Assembly: GCA_026417035.1 (NCBI GenBank)
Contig: JAOAEA010000014.1
Coordinates: 1-49,041, forward strand
Direction of reading: 5' to 3'
Length of the DNA stretch: 49,041 nt
DNA from: Burkholderiales bacterium
Lineage (GTDB): Bacteria; Pseudomonadota; Gammaproteobacteria; Burkholderiales; SG8-39
Both the position numbers and the translations under genes were made by a program. The notes under the pieces were generated by a model. The model ran no database searches. It saw only the letters and a list, made by a program, of their open reading frames with translations, and had not been told where the DNA came from. Positions 9,982 to 17,812 of this stretch are shown here, piece by piece; positions within the stretch are counted from its first letter, which is position 1; every line of letters begins with the position of its first letter.

Positions 9982-10614
9982 ATGAGAGCGACACGTACCC
10001 TGCACCGCGGATGGTTCGCGGCGGCGGCTGCCGCGGCGATCCTGTTCGCGACATCGCCCGCCCAGGCGGGAATCAGCTTCAGCGCCGGGGCGGGGCTGGC
10101 TGGCGGAGGAGGCGGCGCATTCAATGCGCTGCCGGCGGTGCAGGCTGAGCTGCGACTGTCGCTCGACGACACTCTGTACGGCGTGGACGGGATCGAGTTC
10201 GGGTTCACACTCGAGCTTGTCGGCGGTCCGGGTGCGTCGTGGACGGCGAACGATTGGGGACCGCCCCAATTCTGGCCGGGATCGCTGGCTCCAGTGGACT
10301 TTCTCGCGGCGCCCGGCCCCGTCGTGTCCGGGACGCCCTTCCGAATCGCGGTTTCGCTGGCCAACTTGGCGTTCGACAACACTTACGACATCGGGCCCGG
10401 CGTGCTCGGGATGATCCGGTTCACTCCGCCCGCGGGCAGCTCGGGCACGACGCTCCTGGTTCGCTTCGAGGGTACGCCGTACTTCTATGGGGAGCCCCTC
10501 GAAGCCGCAGCGCAGATCGCGGTCGTGCCCGAGCCGTCCACGTGGCTGCTGCTCCTCGGAGGCCTCGCGGGCCTTGGCGTGGTGGCGCGTCGCCGGAGCA
10601 TCGCCCGCGGGTGA
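9982..10614 (+). CDS. PEP-CTERM domain protein
   Basis: A 210-residue exported protein. The N-terminus is a signal peptide: a basic start, then an alanine-rich core ending in SPAQA. The C-terminus has the full PEP-CTERM sorting signal: VPEPSTW, a hydrophobic helix (LLLLGGLAGLGVV), then an ARRR cluster. Such proteins are handled by an exosortase and are usually tied to exopolysaccharide-associated surface display; no exosortase is in the window. The middle (about residues 30-175) is beta-rich, with several short hydrophobic strands, and I do not recognise the domain, although its layout is loosely cohesin-like. The gene begins 27 bases after the giant protein's stop and is probably co-transcribed with it, so it may be an accessory or partner on the cell surface. 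Confidence 0.88.
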   Translation: MRATRTLHRGWFAAAAAAAILFATSPAQAGISFSAGAGLAGGGGGAFNALPAVQAELRLSLDDTLYGVDGIEFGFTLELVGGPGASWTANDWGPPQFWPGSLAPVDFLAAPGPVVSGTPFRIAVSLANLAFDNTYDIGPGVLGMIRFTPPAGSSGTTLLVRFEGTPYFYGEPLEAAAQIAVVPEPSTWLLLLGGLAGLGVVARRRSIARG

Positions 10615-10717
10615 GGTTCCGGCGCCCGAGGGGGCCATCGGGCCGGATTCCAGCGGCCGAGAGCCGGTCCCGCGTGTGAACTCTCCCGCAGAGCGGCACC
10701 GAAAACGGCGCGCGGCG

Positions 10718-10747
10718 TTGCACGGGCGGCCGCGGGGTCGCTACCAT
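10718..10747 (+). promoter_or_regulatory. Candidate sigma70 promoter for the DUF3467/GAF-HlyD/M50/SecA-like operon
   Basis: TTGCAC at 10718-10723 and TACCAT at 10742-10747 are separated by 18 bases; each matches its consensus hexamer at four of six positions. The site lies 67 bases upstream of the DUF3467 start. If real, it would uncouple the export genes from the giant protein gene. Inferred from sequence only. Confidence 0.4.
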
Positions 10748-10765
10748 TCACAAGGTCTTCAAAAT

Positions 10766-10782
10766 CCGGCGGATGCCGCCGG
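10766..10782 (+). other. Perfect 7-bp hairpin upstream of the DUF3467 gene
   Basis: CCGGCGG and CCGCCGG are separated by ATG, flanked by TCTTCAAAAT on the left and TTCTTCAA on the right. It could act as an attenuator or weak terminator between the PEP-CTERM gene and the DUF3467 gene, or as an RNA-stability hairpin. There is no strong T tract. Confidence 0.4.
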
Positions 10783-10814
10783 TTCTTCAACCACGTCTGG
10801 AACGAGGACGCACC

Positions 10815-11126
10815 ATGGCCACCAAGGCAAACCCCGAAGAGAAGGAAAAGGCCGCCCCGGCGGCGCCGGAGCAGGCCACCGCGAAGGTTCGCTTCAACAG
10901 CGCCAACCTCAAGAGCTCCTACGCGAACTTCTGCAACGCGACCAGCACGCGCGAGGAGGTGGTCCTGAACTTCGGCGTGAGCAACAACTGGGACCGCACG
11001 CCCCAGGACATGGAGATCGAGCTCTCGCACCGGATCGTGCTCTCGCCGTTCGCCGCGAAGCGGCTGCACACGCTGCTGCACAAGCTGATGACCGAGTACG
11101 AGGCGCGCTACGGCGAGCTCAAATAA
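10815..11126 (+). CDS. DUF3467 family protein
   Basis: A small soluble protein of 103 residues. The start was chosen because ATG at 10815 is preceded at 6 bases by GAGGA; an upstream ATG at 10773 sits in a hairpin loop without a ribosome site. After a charged, alanine-rich lead (about 1-30), the rest matches the DUF3467 pattern: a YANF segment, a 'VVLNFGV' strand, an IVLSPFAAKRL segment and a C-terminal YEARYGELK. The family has no established function. It is the first gene of the set leading into the GAF-HlyD, M50 and SecA-like genes, so it may be a cytoplasmic accessory factor of that machine; this is inference from position. Confidence 0.85.
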   Translation: MATKANPEEKEKAAPAAPEQATAKVRFNSANLKSSYANFCNATSTREEVVLNFGVSNNWDRTPQDMEIELSHRIVLSPFAAKRLHTLLHKLMTEYEARYGELK

Positions 11127-11181
11127 CGGTCGGATCCCCGCCGGGGCGCGGAGCGGGGCTCCGCCTCCGGCCACCTGAACC

Positions 11182-13053
11182 ATGCCTCCAGTGGCGAACA
11201 GCGCGGGATCGGGCGGCGCAGCGTACGCCGCGGGCCAGGACGCGGCGCAGGACTCGGCGCTCTGGGCCGTCCTCGCCGGCGCCACCGACGAGCGCGAATA
11301 CTGCCAGAGCTGGCTCGCCATCCAGTGCCGGCTGATCCCCGGCGTCGGCGGCGCCGTCGTCCTCGTGCGGCAGGAGTCCGACGGCGCCTTCGTCGTCGCG
11401 GCCGTGTGGCCGGACGTGCGCCGCGACATGAGCTACCTCTCGGGGACGGCGCAGAAGACGCTCGCCGAGCGGCGCGGCCTGGTCGTGCCGCGCAAGAGCG
11501 GCGATGCGATCCAGGGCTTCGAGATCGCCTATCCGATCGAAGCGAGCGGCCAGCTCCACGGGGTCGTCGTCCTCGATGTCTCCCCGCGGCCCGAGGCGGA
11601 GATGCAGACCGCGCTGCGCCAGCTGCACTGGGGCGCGGCGGGCCTCGAGGCGCTCTTCTACCGGCACGAGGTCGCACGCGAGCAGGCCTCGAAGAAGCGG
11701 CTGCAGTCGGTGCTGGAGCTCGTCGCGACGGCGGCCGCCGAGCCGCGCTACGCCGCATCCGCGATGGCGCTCGCGACCGCGCTCGCGACCCGCCTCGAGT
11801 GCGAGCGGGTCTCGATCGGCTTCCTGGAGCGGGGGCACGTCAAGGTCGACGCGCTCTCGCACAGCGCCCAGGTGAAGGGCGAGACGAACCTCGTGCGCGC
11901 GATCGCCGCGGCGATGGAGGAGTCGATCGACCAGAGCGCGGTGGTGAGCTTCCCGAGCGCCGAGGGGGCGCCGCCCTCGGTCTCGCGGGCGCATCAGGCG
12001 CTCGCCGAGGACGGCGGCGCCTGTCTCTCCGTGCCGCTCGTATCGGGTGGCAACGCGGTGGGCGCGATCACGCTCGAGCGCGCCGGCAAGGAGCCGTTCG
12101 ACCGCGAAACCGTGGAGCTCTGCGAGGCGCTCGCGGCGCTCGCGGGCCCGACGCTCGAGGTGCATCGGCGCGAGGACCGCTGGTTCGGCGCCCGCTTCGC
12201 CACGTGGGCCTACGAGAAGGCGGCGGCCCTCTTCGGGCCGCGGCATCCCGGACTCAAGCTCGCCACCGCCGTGGTCCTCGTCGTGGCGGCGCTGCTCGCG
12301 ATCCTGCGCGGCGACTTCCGTGTCTCGTCGAGCACGGCGCTCGAGCCGCTCGTGCAGCAGGCGGCGGTCGCGCCGTTCAACGGCTACATCCGCGAGGCGC
12401 CGGCGCGTCCCGGCGACCTGGTGAAGCAGGGCGCGCTGCTCGCCAAGCTCGACGACCGCGAGCTGAAGCTCGAGCGGCTCAAGTGGCTCTCGCAGCAGGA
12501 GGAGCTCGCCAAGCAGTTCCGCGCGGCGATGGCCGACCGCAACGCGGCGCAGGTGCAGATCGTCACCGCGCAGCTCGAGCAGGCGCGCGCGCAGGTGGAG
12601 CGCGCCGAGGAGCAGCTCGCCCGCACCGACATCCTCGCGCCGTTCGACGGCATCGTCGTCTCGGGCGACCTGACCCAGCAGCTCGGCGCGCCGGTCGAGC
12701 GTGGCACGGTGCTCTTCGAGGTCGCGCCCCTCGCGCAGTTCCGGGTGGTGCTCAAGGTCGACGAGCGCGACATCGCCTACCTGCAGGTCGGCCAGACGGG
12801 AACGCTGCTGCTCTCCGCGTTCCCGAACGAGCCGTTCGCGTTCACGGTGCGGAAGATCACGCCGGTGTCGACGCCGAAGGACGGGCGCAACTACTTCCGC
12901 GTCGAGGCGGAGCTCGCGACCCACGACCCGCGCATGCGCCCGGGCATGGAGGGCGTCGGCAAGGTGGACATCGACCGGCGGAACTACCTCTGGATCTGGA
13001 CGCGCCAGGTGATCGACTCGCTGCGGCTCGCGCTCTGGTCCTGGCTCCCCTGA
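11182..13053 (+). CDS. GAF-domain/HlyD fusion membrane adaptor protein
   Basis: A 623-residue protein. The N-terminal half is cytoplasmic in character and looks like two GAF-type sensor domains (about 30-160 and 185-320; the second has the typical 'ACLSVPLV...GAITLERA' strand pattern). One membrane helix (about 355-375, LATAVVLVVAALLAIL) follows. The C-terminal half is a HlyD/RND-type periplasmic adaptor: a lipoyl-like half (NGYIREAPARPGDLVKQGALL), a coiled-coil hairpin (about 430-480), the return half (ILAPFDGIVVSGDL) and a beta-barrel to the end. HlyD adaptors normally bridge an inner-membrane motor and an outer-membrane channel. The join to GAF domains suggests export could respond to a cytosolic ligand. 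The next gene starts 10 bases after its stop, so the two are one operon. Confidence 0.85.
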   Translation: MPPVANSAGSGGAAYAAGQDAAQDSALWAVLAGATDEREYCQSWLAIQCRLIPGVGGAVVLVRQESDGAFVVAAVWPDVRRDMSYLSGTAQKTLAERRGLVVPRKSGDAIQGFEIAYPIEASGQLHGVVVLDVSPRPEAEMQTALRQLHWGAAGLEALFYRHEVAREQASKKRLQSVLELVATAAAEPRYAASAMALATALATRLECERVSIGFLERGHVKVDALSHSAQVKGETNLVRAIAAAMEESIDQSAVVSFPSAEGAPPSVSRAHQALAEDGGACLSVPLVSGGNAVGAITLERAGKEPFDRETVELCEALAALAGPTLEVHRREDRWFGARFATWAYEKAAALFGPRHPGLKLATAVVLVVAALLAILRGDFRVSSSTALEPLVQQAAVAPFNGYIREAPARPGDLVKQGALLAKLDDRELKLERLKWLSQQEELAKQFRAAMADRNAAQVQIVTAQLEQARAQVERAEEQLARTDILAPFDGIVVSGDLTQQLGAPVERGTVLFEVAPLAQFRVVLKVDERDIAYLQVGQTGTLLLSAFPNEPFAFTVRKITPVSTPKDGRNYFRVEAELATHDPRMRPGMEGVGKVDIDRRNYLWIWTRQVIDSLRLALWSWLP

Positions 13054-13063
13054 GCGCTCCGCC

Positions 13064-15211
13064 GTGGCCGAGTCGCTCTTCAGCCCGAACTGGTACCGGG
13101 TCGCGAACCTGAAGCCGCGCCTGCGCGCGCACGCCGAGATCCATCGCCACCAGTACCGCGGGCAGACGTGGTACGTCCTGCAGGACCGCTCCTCCGAGCG
13201 CTATCACCGTTTTTCTCCGTCGGCCTACTTCATCATCGGCCTCTTCGACGGCAAGCGGACCGTCGAGCAGATCTGGTCCGAGGCACTCGCGAAGCTCGGC
13301 GACGACGCCGTCACCCAGGACGAGATGATCCAGCTCCTCGGCCAGCTGCACGCCGCCGACGTCCTCGTCTCCGACGTCCCGCCCGACACCGCCGAGCTCT
13401 TCCAGCGGCACGAGAAGCAGGAGCGCCAGAAGATCCAGAAGCGCGTGATGTCGATCTTCGCCTGGCAGATCCCGCTCTTCGACCCGGAGCGCTTCCTCGA
13501 GCGGTTCGTCCCGTTCGTGCGCCCGGCGTTCACGGTGGCCGGCTTCCTCGTCTGGCTTCTCGTGGTGGGTACGGCGACGGTGCTCGCAGCGACGCACTGG
13601 GACGAGCTCACGCGCAACGTCCTGGACCGCGTGCTGCTGCCGGGCAACCTGCTCGCCCTGTGGCTGCTCTTCCCGGTCATCAAGGCGATCCACGAGTTCG
13701 GGCACGCCTTCGCCGTGAAGCGTTTCGGCGGCGAGGTGCACGAGATGGGCATCATGCTCCTCGTCTTCACGCCGGTGCCGTACGTGGACGCCTCGGGATC
13801 TTGGGCGTTCGCGAGCAAGTGGCAGCGCTTCGTCGTGGGCGGCGCCGGCATGATGGCCGAGCTCTTCGTCGCGGCGCTCGCCATGTTCCTGTGGCTGGCG
13901 GTCGAGCCCGGGATCGTGCGCGCCGCGCTCTTCAACGTGATGCTGATCGCCGGGGTCTCGACGGTGCTATTCAACGCGAACCCGCTGATGCGGTTCGACG
14001 GCTACTACATGCTGATGGACTATCTCGAGATCCCGAACCTGCGCAGCCGCGGCACGCAGTACTTCGCGTATCTCGCGGAGCGGTATCTCTTCGGCCGGCG
14101 CGAGGCCGAGCCGCCGCCGTCCACCCCGGGCGAGCGGGCGTGGTTCGTGACCTATGCGGTGGCTTCGTTCTTCTACCGCATCCTGGTGGTCGTCGGGATC
14201 TTGCTCTTCCTCGGCGAGATCAACCTGCTGCTGGGCGCGCTGTTCGCGCTCATCACCGCGATCGCCTGGCTCGTGGTGCCGGCGGTCAAGGGCGTCCACT
14301 ATCTGGCGGCGAGCCCGCGCATCCGCCGCGTGCGCCGCCGCGCGGTCGTGGTCAGCTGGATCGCCGCCGGCCTGGTCCTCGGGCTGTTCTTCGCGCTGCC
14401 GGTGCCTTTCCGCACGACCGCCGAGGGCATCGTCTGGGTGCCGGAAGAGGGCCTGGTGCGGGCCGGCGCCGACGGCTTCATCGCGAGCGTGGTGGCGAAG
14501 CCCGGCTCGCAGGTGAAGCCGGGCGACGTCCTGATCGAGATGCGCGATCTCGACCTCGCGACCGAGGCGGCGATCCTGCAGGGGCGCCTCGCGGAGCTCG
14601 ACGCCAAGCACCGCGAGGCCTTCCAGCTCGAGCCGGTGAAGGCGCAGATCATCGACGAGGAGCGCCAGTACGTCGCGTCGAGCCTCGCACGCGCGCACGA
14701 GCGCCTCGGCGAGCTCGTGATCCGCGCGAAGGCCGCGGGCGAGTTCGTCCTGCCGCGCGCCGAGGATCTGCCGGGCCGTTACGTGCGCAAGGGCGAGCTC
14801 GTGGCGCACGTCGTGAACAAGGGCAACACCGTCGTGCGCACGGTCGTGCCCCAGGGCGACGTCGATCTCGTCCGCAACCTCGCGCGCCGCGTCGACGTGC
14901 GGCTCGCCGAGAGCATTCCCGAGGTCCGCCACGCCGCGGTGAAGCGCGTCGTCCCCTCCGCGACGGAGGACCTCCCCAGCGCGGCGCTGGGGACCGCGGG
15001 CGGCGGCAAGGTGGCGGTGGACCCGTCCGACAAAGACGCGCGGAAGGCCCTGGAAAAGGTCTTCCTCATCGACATCGACCTGCCGGTCGGGGAGCGTCCG
15101 CTCAATCTCGGCGGGCGGGCCTACGTGCGCTTCGACCTCGGATGGGAGCCGCTCGGCTGGCAGTGGTACCGCCGCGCGCGCCAGCTCTTCCTCTCGCGCT
15201 TCAATGTTTGA
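13064..15211 (+). CDS. PqqD-like / M50 site-2 protease / HlyD fusion (putative peptide zinc metalloprotease)
   Basis: A 715-residue membrane protein with a GTG start 10 bases after the previous stop. Residues about 15-115 resemble PqqD, a peptide-binding fold, with the 'FSPSAYFIIGLFDGKRTVEQI' type pattern. Several membrane helices follow. The M50 zinc site is visible as HEFGH (residues 210-214) and the second-half motif NANPLMRFDGYY (about 305-316). After the last helices (to about 440), residues 450 to the end form a HlyD-like region with a lipoyl half (AGADGFIASVVAKPGSQVKPGD), a helical hairpin and a barrel. In this family the protease probably acts within the membrane on a small or leader peptide, and the HlyD part faces the periplasm. 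Its last 8 bases overlap the SecA-like gene, so translation is probably coupled. Confidence 0.87.
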   Translation: MAESLFSPNWYRVANLKPRLRAHAEIHRHQYRGQTWYVLQDRSSERYHRFSPSAYFIIGLFDGKRTVEQIWSEALAKLGDDAVTQDEMIQLLGQLHAADVLVSDVPPDTAELFQRHEKQERQKIQKRVMSIFAWQIPLFDPERFLERFVPFVRPAFTVAGFLVWLLVVGTATVLAATHWDELTRNVLDRVLLPGNLLALWLLFPVIKAIHEFGHAFAVKRFGGEVHEMGIMLLVFTPVPYVDASGSWAFASKWQRFVVGGAGMMAELFVAALAMFLWLAVEPGIVRAALFNVMLIAGVSTVLFNANPLMRFDGYYMLMDYLEIPNLRSRGTQYFAYLAERYLFGRREAEPPPSTPGERAWFVTYAVASFFYRILVVVGILLFLGEINLLLGALFALITAIAWLVVPAVKGVHYLAASPRIRRVRRRAVVVSWIAAGLVLGLFFALPVPFRTTAEGIVWVPEEGLVRAGADGFIASVVAKPGSQVKPGDVLIEMRDLDLATEAAILQGRLAELDAKHREAFQLEPVKAQIIDEERQYVASSLARAHERLGELVIRAKAAGEFVLPRAEDLPGRYVRKGELVAHVVNKGNTVVRTVVPQGDVDLVRNLARRVDVRLAESIPEVRHAAVKRVVPSATEDLPSAALGTAGGGKVAVDPSDKDARKALEKVFLIDIDLPVGERPLNLGGRAYVRFDLGWEPLGWQWYRRARQLFLSRFNV

Positions 15212-17195
15212 CCTCGCCCTGCCGGCCCTCGCGGGCTCCGGTCCCTACCCCGAGCAGGCGCGCGCGCGGCCCGGCTGGCTCGACCGGACCGCCGAAGCCC
15301 TGGCGGCGCCCTTCGCGCGCCGGCTCAAGGCCCGCAACGCGCGGAGCGCCGACATCGCATCGCTCGTGGCGCGGGAGGAGGGCGCGTTCCGGGATCTCAC
15401 GCTGGAGGGCCTCGGGCGCGTCGCGGGGGAGCTGCGCGTCGCGCTCCGGCGCGAGGGGCTCAGCGAAACGCGCGTGGCGCAGGCGTTCGCGCTGGTGCGC
15501 GCGGCGGCGGAGCGTACGCTCGGGATGCGTCACTTCGACTGCCAGCTCGCCGGCGGCTGGGTGATGCTGAACGGGATGGTCGCCGAGATGGAGACGGGCG
15601 AAGGCAAGACGCTCACGGCGACGCTGCCCGCGTGCACGGCGGCGCTCGCCGGGATGCCGGTGCACATCATCACGGTGAACGACTACCTCACGTCGCGCGA
15701 CGCGGAGACGATGGGGCCGATCTACCGCGCGCTCGGGCTGACCGTGGGCACCGTCGTGAACGGCCAGAGCCCCGACGTGCGCCGCGCGGCGTACGCCTGT
15801 GACGTCACCTATTGCACGAACAAGGAGCTCACGTTCGACTACCTGCGCGACCGGCTCGCGCTCGGGCAGCGGTCGAGCCGGGTGCAGTTGCAGATCGAGC
15901 GCCTCGCGGGCCGGGAGAGCCGCGCGAGCCGGCTCGTGCTCAGGGGCCTTTACTTCGGCATCGTGGACGAGGCCGACAGCGTGCTCGTCGACGAGGCGCG
16001 CACGCCGCTCATCATCTCGGGCCGCAGCGACCAGACGCCGGCGGTCGACATGTACCGCGCCGCCCTCGACACGGCCGCGCAGCTCGCGCCCGACGTGCAT
16101 TTCGCGATCGACGGCCGCGAGCGCCACGTGCGGCTCACGCCGGAAGGCCAGGCGTTCCTCGCCGCGCTCGCGCCGACGCTGCCCGCCGCGTTCCAGGGCC
16201 GGCGGCGCCGCGAGGAGCTGGTGACGCAGGCGCTCGTCGCACAGAACCTCTTCCACCGCGACGCGCATTACATCGTACGCGACGAGAAGGTGCAGATCAT
16301 CGACGAGTACACCGGGCGGATCCTCCCCGATCGCTCCTGGGAGCAGGGGCTGCACCAGATGATCGAGGCGAAGGAGGGCGTGCCGCTCACGGGGCAGCAG
16401 GCCTCGGTGGCGCGCATGACTTACCAGCGCTTCTTCCGGCGTTACCTTTGGCTCGCGGGCATGACGGGGACGGCGCGGGAGATCGCCCCGGAGCTCTGGT
16501 CGGTGTACCGGCTCCCGGTGGTGCGCATCCCGACCAACCGACCGGTGCGGCGCGCCGACTTGGGCGCGACGGTCCACCGCACCGCCGAGGCCCGCTGGGA
16601 GGCGGTCGCGGCGCGCGCGCGAGAGCTCGCCAACGAAGGCCGGCCGGTGTTGATCGGCACGCGGTCGGTCGCGGCCTCCGAGCGCGTGAGTACGGCCCTC
16701 GCCGCGCTCGGCCTGGAACACCAGCTCCTCAACGCGCGGCAGGACAAGCAGGAGGCCGAAGTCGTCGCGCAGGCCGGCCAGCCGGGGCGCATCACCGTGG
16801 CCACGAACATGGCCGGGCGCGGGACGGACATCAAGCTCGGGCCGGGCGTGGCGCAGCGCGGCGGGCTCGCGGTGATCGCGACGGAGCTGCACGAGTCGCG
16901 GCGCATCGACCGGCAGCTCTTCGGGCGAGCGGGGCGGCAAGGCGACCCCGGGAGCTACGAAACGATCGTGTCGGTCGAGGACGAGCTCTTGCAGATCTAC
17001 GCAGCTGCGCCGATCCGGCTTCTCGCCCGCCTGTTCGCGCATCGGTCGGGGCGCCTGTCCCAGCCGGCGCTCCGGCGGCTGATGCGGGCCGCGCAGGCGC
17101 GCGCCGAGCGCCACCACGCGGCGATCCGGCGCGAGCTCCTGGCGAGCGACGAGCGCATGGGCGACCTTCTCGCCTTCTCCGGCAGGGGAGAGTAG
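15204..17195 (+). CDS. Short SecA-like translocase ATPase
   Basis: A 663-residue SecA homologue, against about 900 for housekeeping SecA. The motor is intact: Walker A as METGEGKT (residues 129-136), Walker B region VDEADSVLVDEARTPLIIS (from 254), MTGTA, TNMAGRGTDI, and an arginine-finger motif FGRAGRQGD (573-581). A preprotein cross-linking domain lies between the two halves of the first nucleotide-binding domain. The protein ends just after the start of the helical scaffold (equivalent to about E. coli residue 670). It therefore lacks the helical wing, the two-helix finger and the C-terminal zinc tail. It is probably an accessory export motor for the neighbouring giant protein, not the general SecA. 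The ATG at 15204 lies inside the end of the M50 gene (8-base overlap). No terminator is evident downstream. Confidence 0.92.
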   Translation: MFDLALPALAGSGPYPEQARARPGWLDRTAEALAAPFARRLKARNARSADIASLVAREEGAFRDLTLEGLGRVAGELRVALRREGLSETRVAQAFALVRAAAERTLGMRHFDCQLAGGWVMLNGMVAEMETGEGKTLTATLPACTAALAGMPVHIITVNDYLTSRDAETMGPIYRALGLTVGTVVNGQSPDVRRAAYACDVTYCTNKELTFDYLRDRLALGQRSSRVQLQIERLAGRESRASRLVLRGLYFGIVDEADSVLVDEARTPLIISGRSDQTPAVDMYRAALDTAAQLAPDVHFAIDGRERHVRLTPEGQAFLAALAPTLPAAFQGRRRREELVTQALVAQNLFHRDAHYIVRDEKVQIIDEYTGRILPDRSWEQGLHQMIEAKEGVPLTGQQASVARMTYQRFFRRYLWLAGMTGTAREIAPELWSVYRLPVVRIPTNRPVRRADLGATVHRTAEARWEAVAARARELANEGRPVLIGTRSVAASERVSTALAALGLEHQLLNARQDKQEAEVVAQAGQPGRITVATNMAGRGTDIKLGPGVAQRGGLAVIATELHESRRIDRQLFGRAGRQGDPGSYETIVSVEDELLQIYAAAPIRLLARLFAHRSGRLSQPALRRLMRAAQARAERHHAAIRRELLASDERMGDLLAFSGRGE

Positions 17196-17209
17196 GGCTC
17201 AAGAACGAC

Positions 17210-17233
17210 GTCGAAGGAGGGGGGCACATTCCC
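17210..17233 (+). repeat. Short dispersed repeat candidate, copy A
   Basis: A 24-base stretch starting GTCGAA and containing GGGGGGCACATTCCC closely resembles the stretch at 47421-47443 (GTCGAA, then GGGGGCACGTCCCC), with one gap and a few mismatches. Both copies are intergenic. It could be a REP-like element. Only two copies are visible here. Confidence 0.3.
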
Positions 17234-17332
17234 TTCGCCCCCATCGACCGGCCCCCGCGAAAGCCTCCACTCCCGGCGCACTGCTCGTCACGACCGTCGG
17301 AGAGTCCCCGGGAAACGTTTCTCGACGGCGCG

Positions 17333-17812
17333 TCAGAAAGTGTCGCGCCGCGCCGGCGGTAAGCCGTCGGGGTCCGCCGGGCGCCGCGCCATCACGCCGC
17401 GCACGGTGACCGCGACCTTGCGTTCGGCGTCGCCGGAGACGTTGTCGAGGACGACCAGGTAGTTTCCCGACTCGGGCGCGAGGAACGTGAAGGAGAGCCG
17501 CTCGGCGACCCTGCTCGTGAGGATTAGCGACGCCGGCTCGGGATAGCGCGGCAGGTCCTCCTCGGGCACGACGGCGACGACGACCGGGCCGTCGGTCGTC
17601 AGGTTGACCTGCACCGCCGCCGACTTCGGGACTTTCGCGAGCCGCAGGGACCGCTTCTTCCCCGGCGCGACCGACGTCGCGACACGCGCCTCGACGACCT
17701 GCGGGCGATCCTGCTGGCCGGTGGCCTGCGGTGCGAACGCGGTGGCGGCAGCGGCCAGCGTCGCCGCGAAACCGATGCGCCACGCTCTCAGTTGAGGAAC
17801 CGGACCCGGCAT
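17333..17812 (-). CDS. Small exported protein of unknown function
   Basis: 159 residues with a signal peptide (basic start, then an alanine-rich core FAATLAAAATAFA, cleavage probably near QATGQ). The mature part looks all-beta: about 30-60 with 'APGKKRSLRLAKVPKSAAVQ', a strand TTDGPVVVAVV, and 'FTFLAPESGNYLVVLDN', a pattern seen in small bacterial pre-peptidase C-terminal-type or bacterial Ig-like beta sandwiches. I do not recognise the family. The ATG at 17812 overlaps the end of the upstream adaptor gene by 25 bases, so the two form one transcript. Both converge on the SecA-like gene, which suggests, without proof, that they belong to the same export system. Confidence 0.7.
   Translation of the reverse strand: MPGPVPQLRAWRIGFAATLAAAATAFAPQATGQQDRPQVVEARVATSVAPGKKRSLRLAKVPKSAAVQVNLTTDGPVVVAVVPEEDLPRYPEPASLILTSRVAERLSFTFLAPESGNYLVVLDNVSGDAERKVAVTVRGVMARRPADPDGLPPARRDTF

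Noticed and set aside
1384..10638. A stop-free minus-strand frame of over 3000 codons opposite the giant protein gene
   Set aside because: It mirrors the codon bias of the plus-strand gene. The translation is Arg/Glu/Asp/Val-rich without domains, while the plus frame has clear LamG, PKD, cadherin, cohesin and dockerin domains.
17196..17332. Search for a remnant of the missing SecA C-terminal domains after the mini-SecA stop
   Set aside because: No frame shows a two-helix finger, helical wing or Cys-rich zinc tail; the stretch is non-coding.
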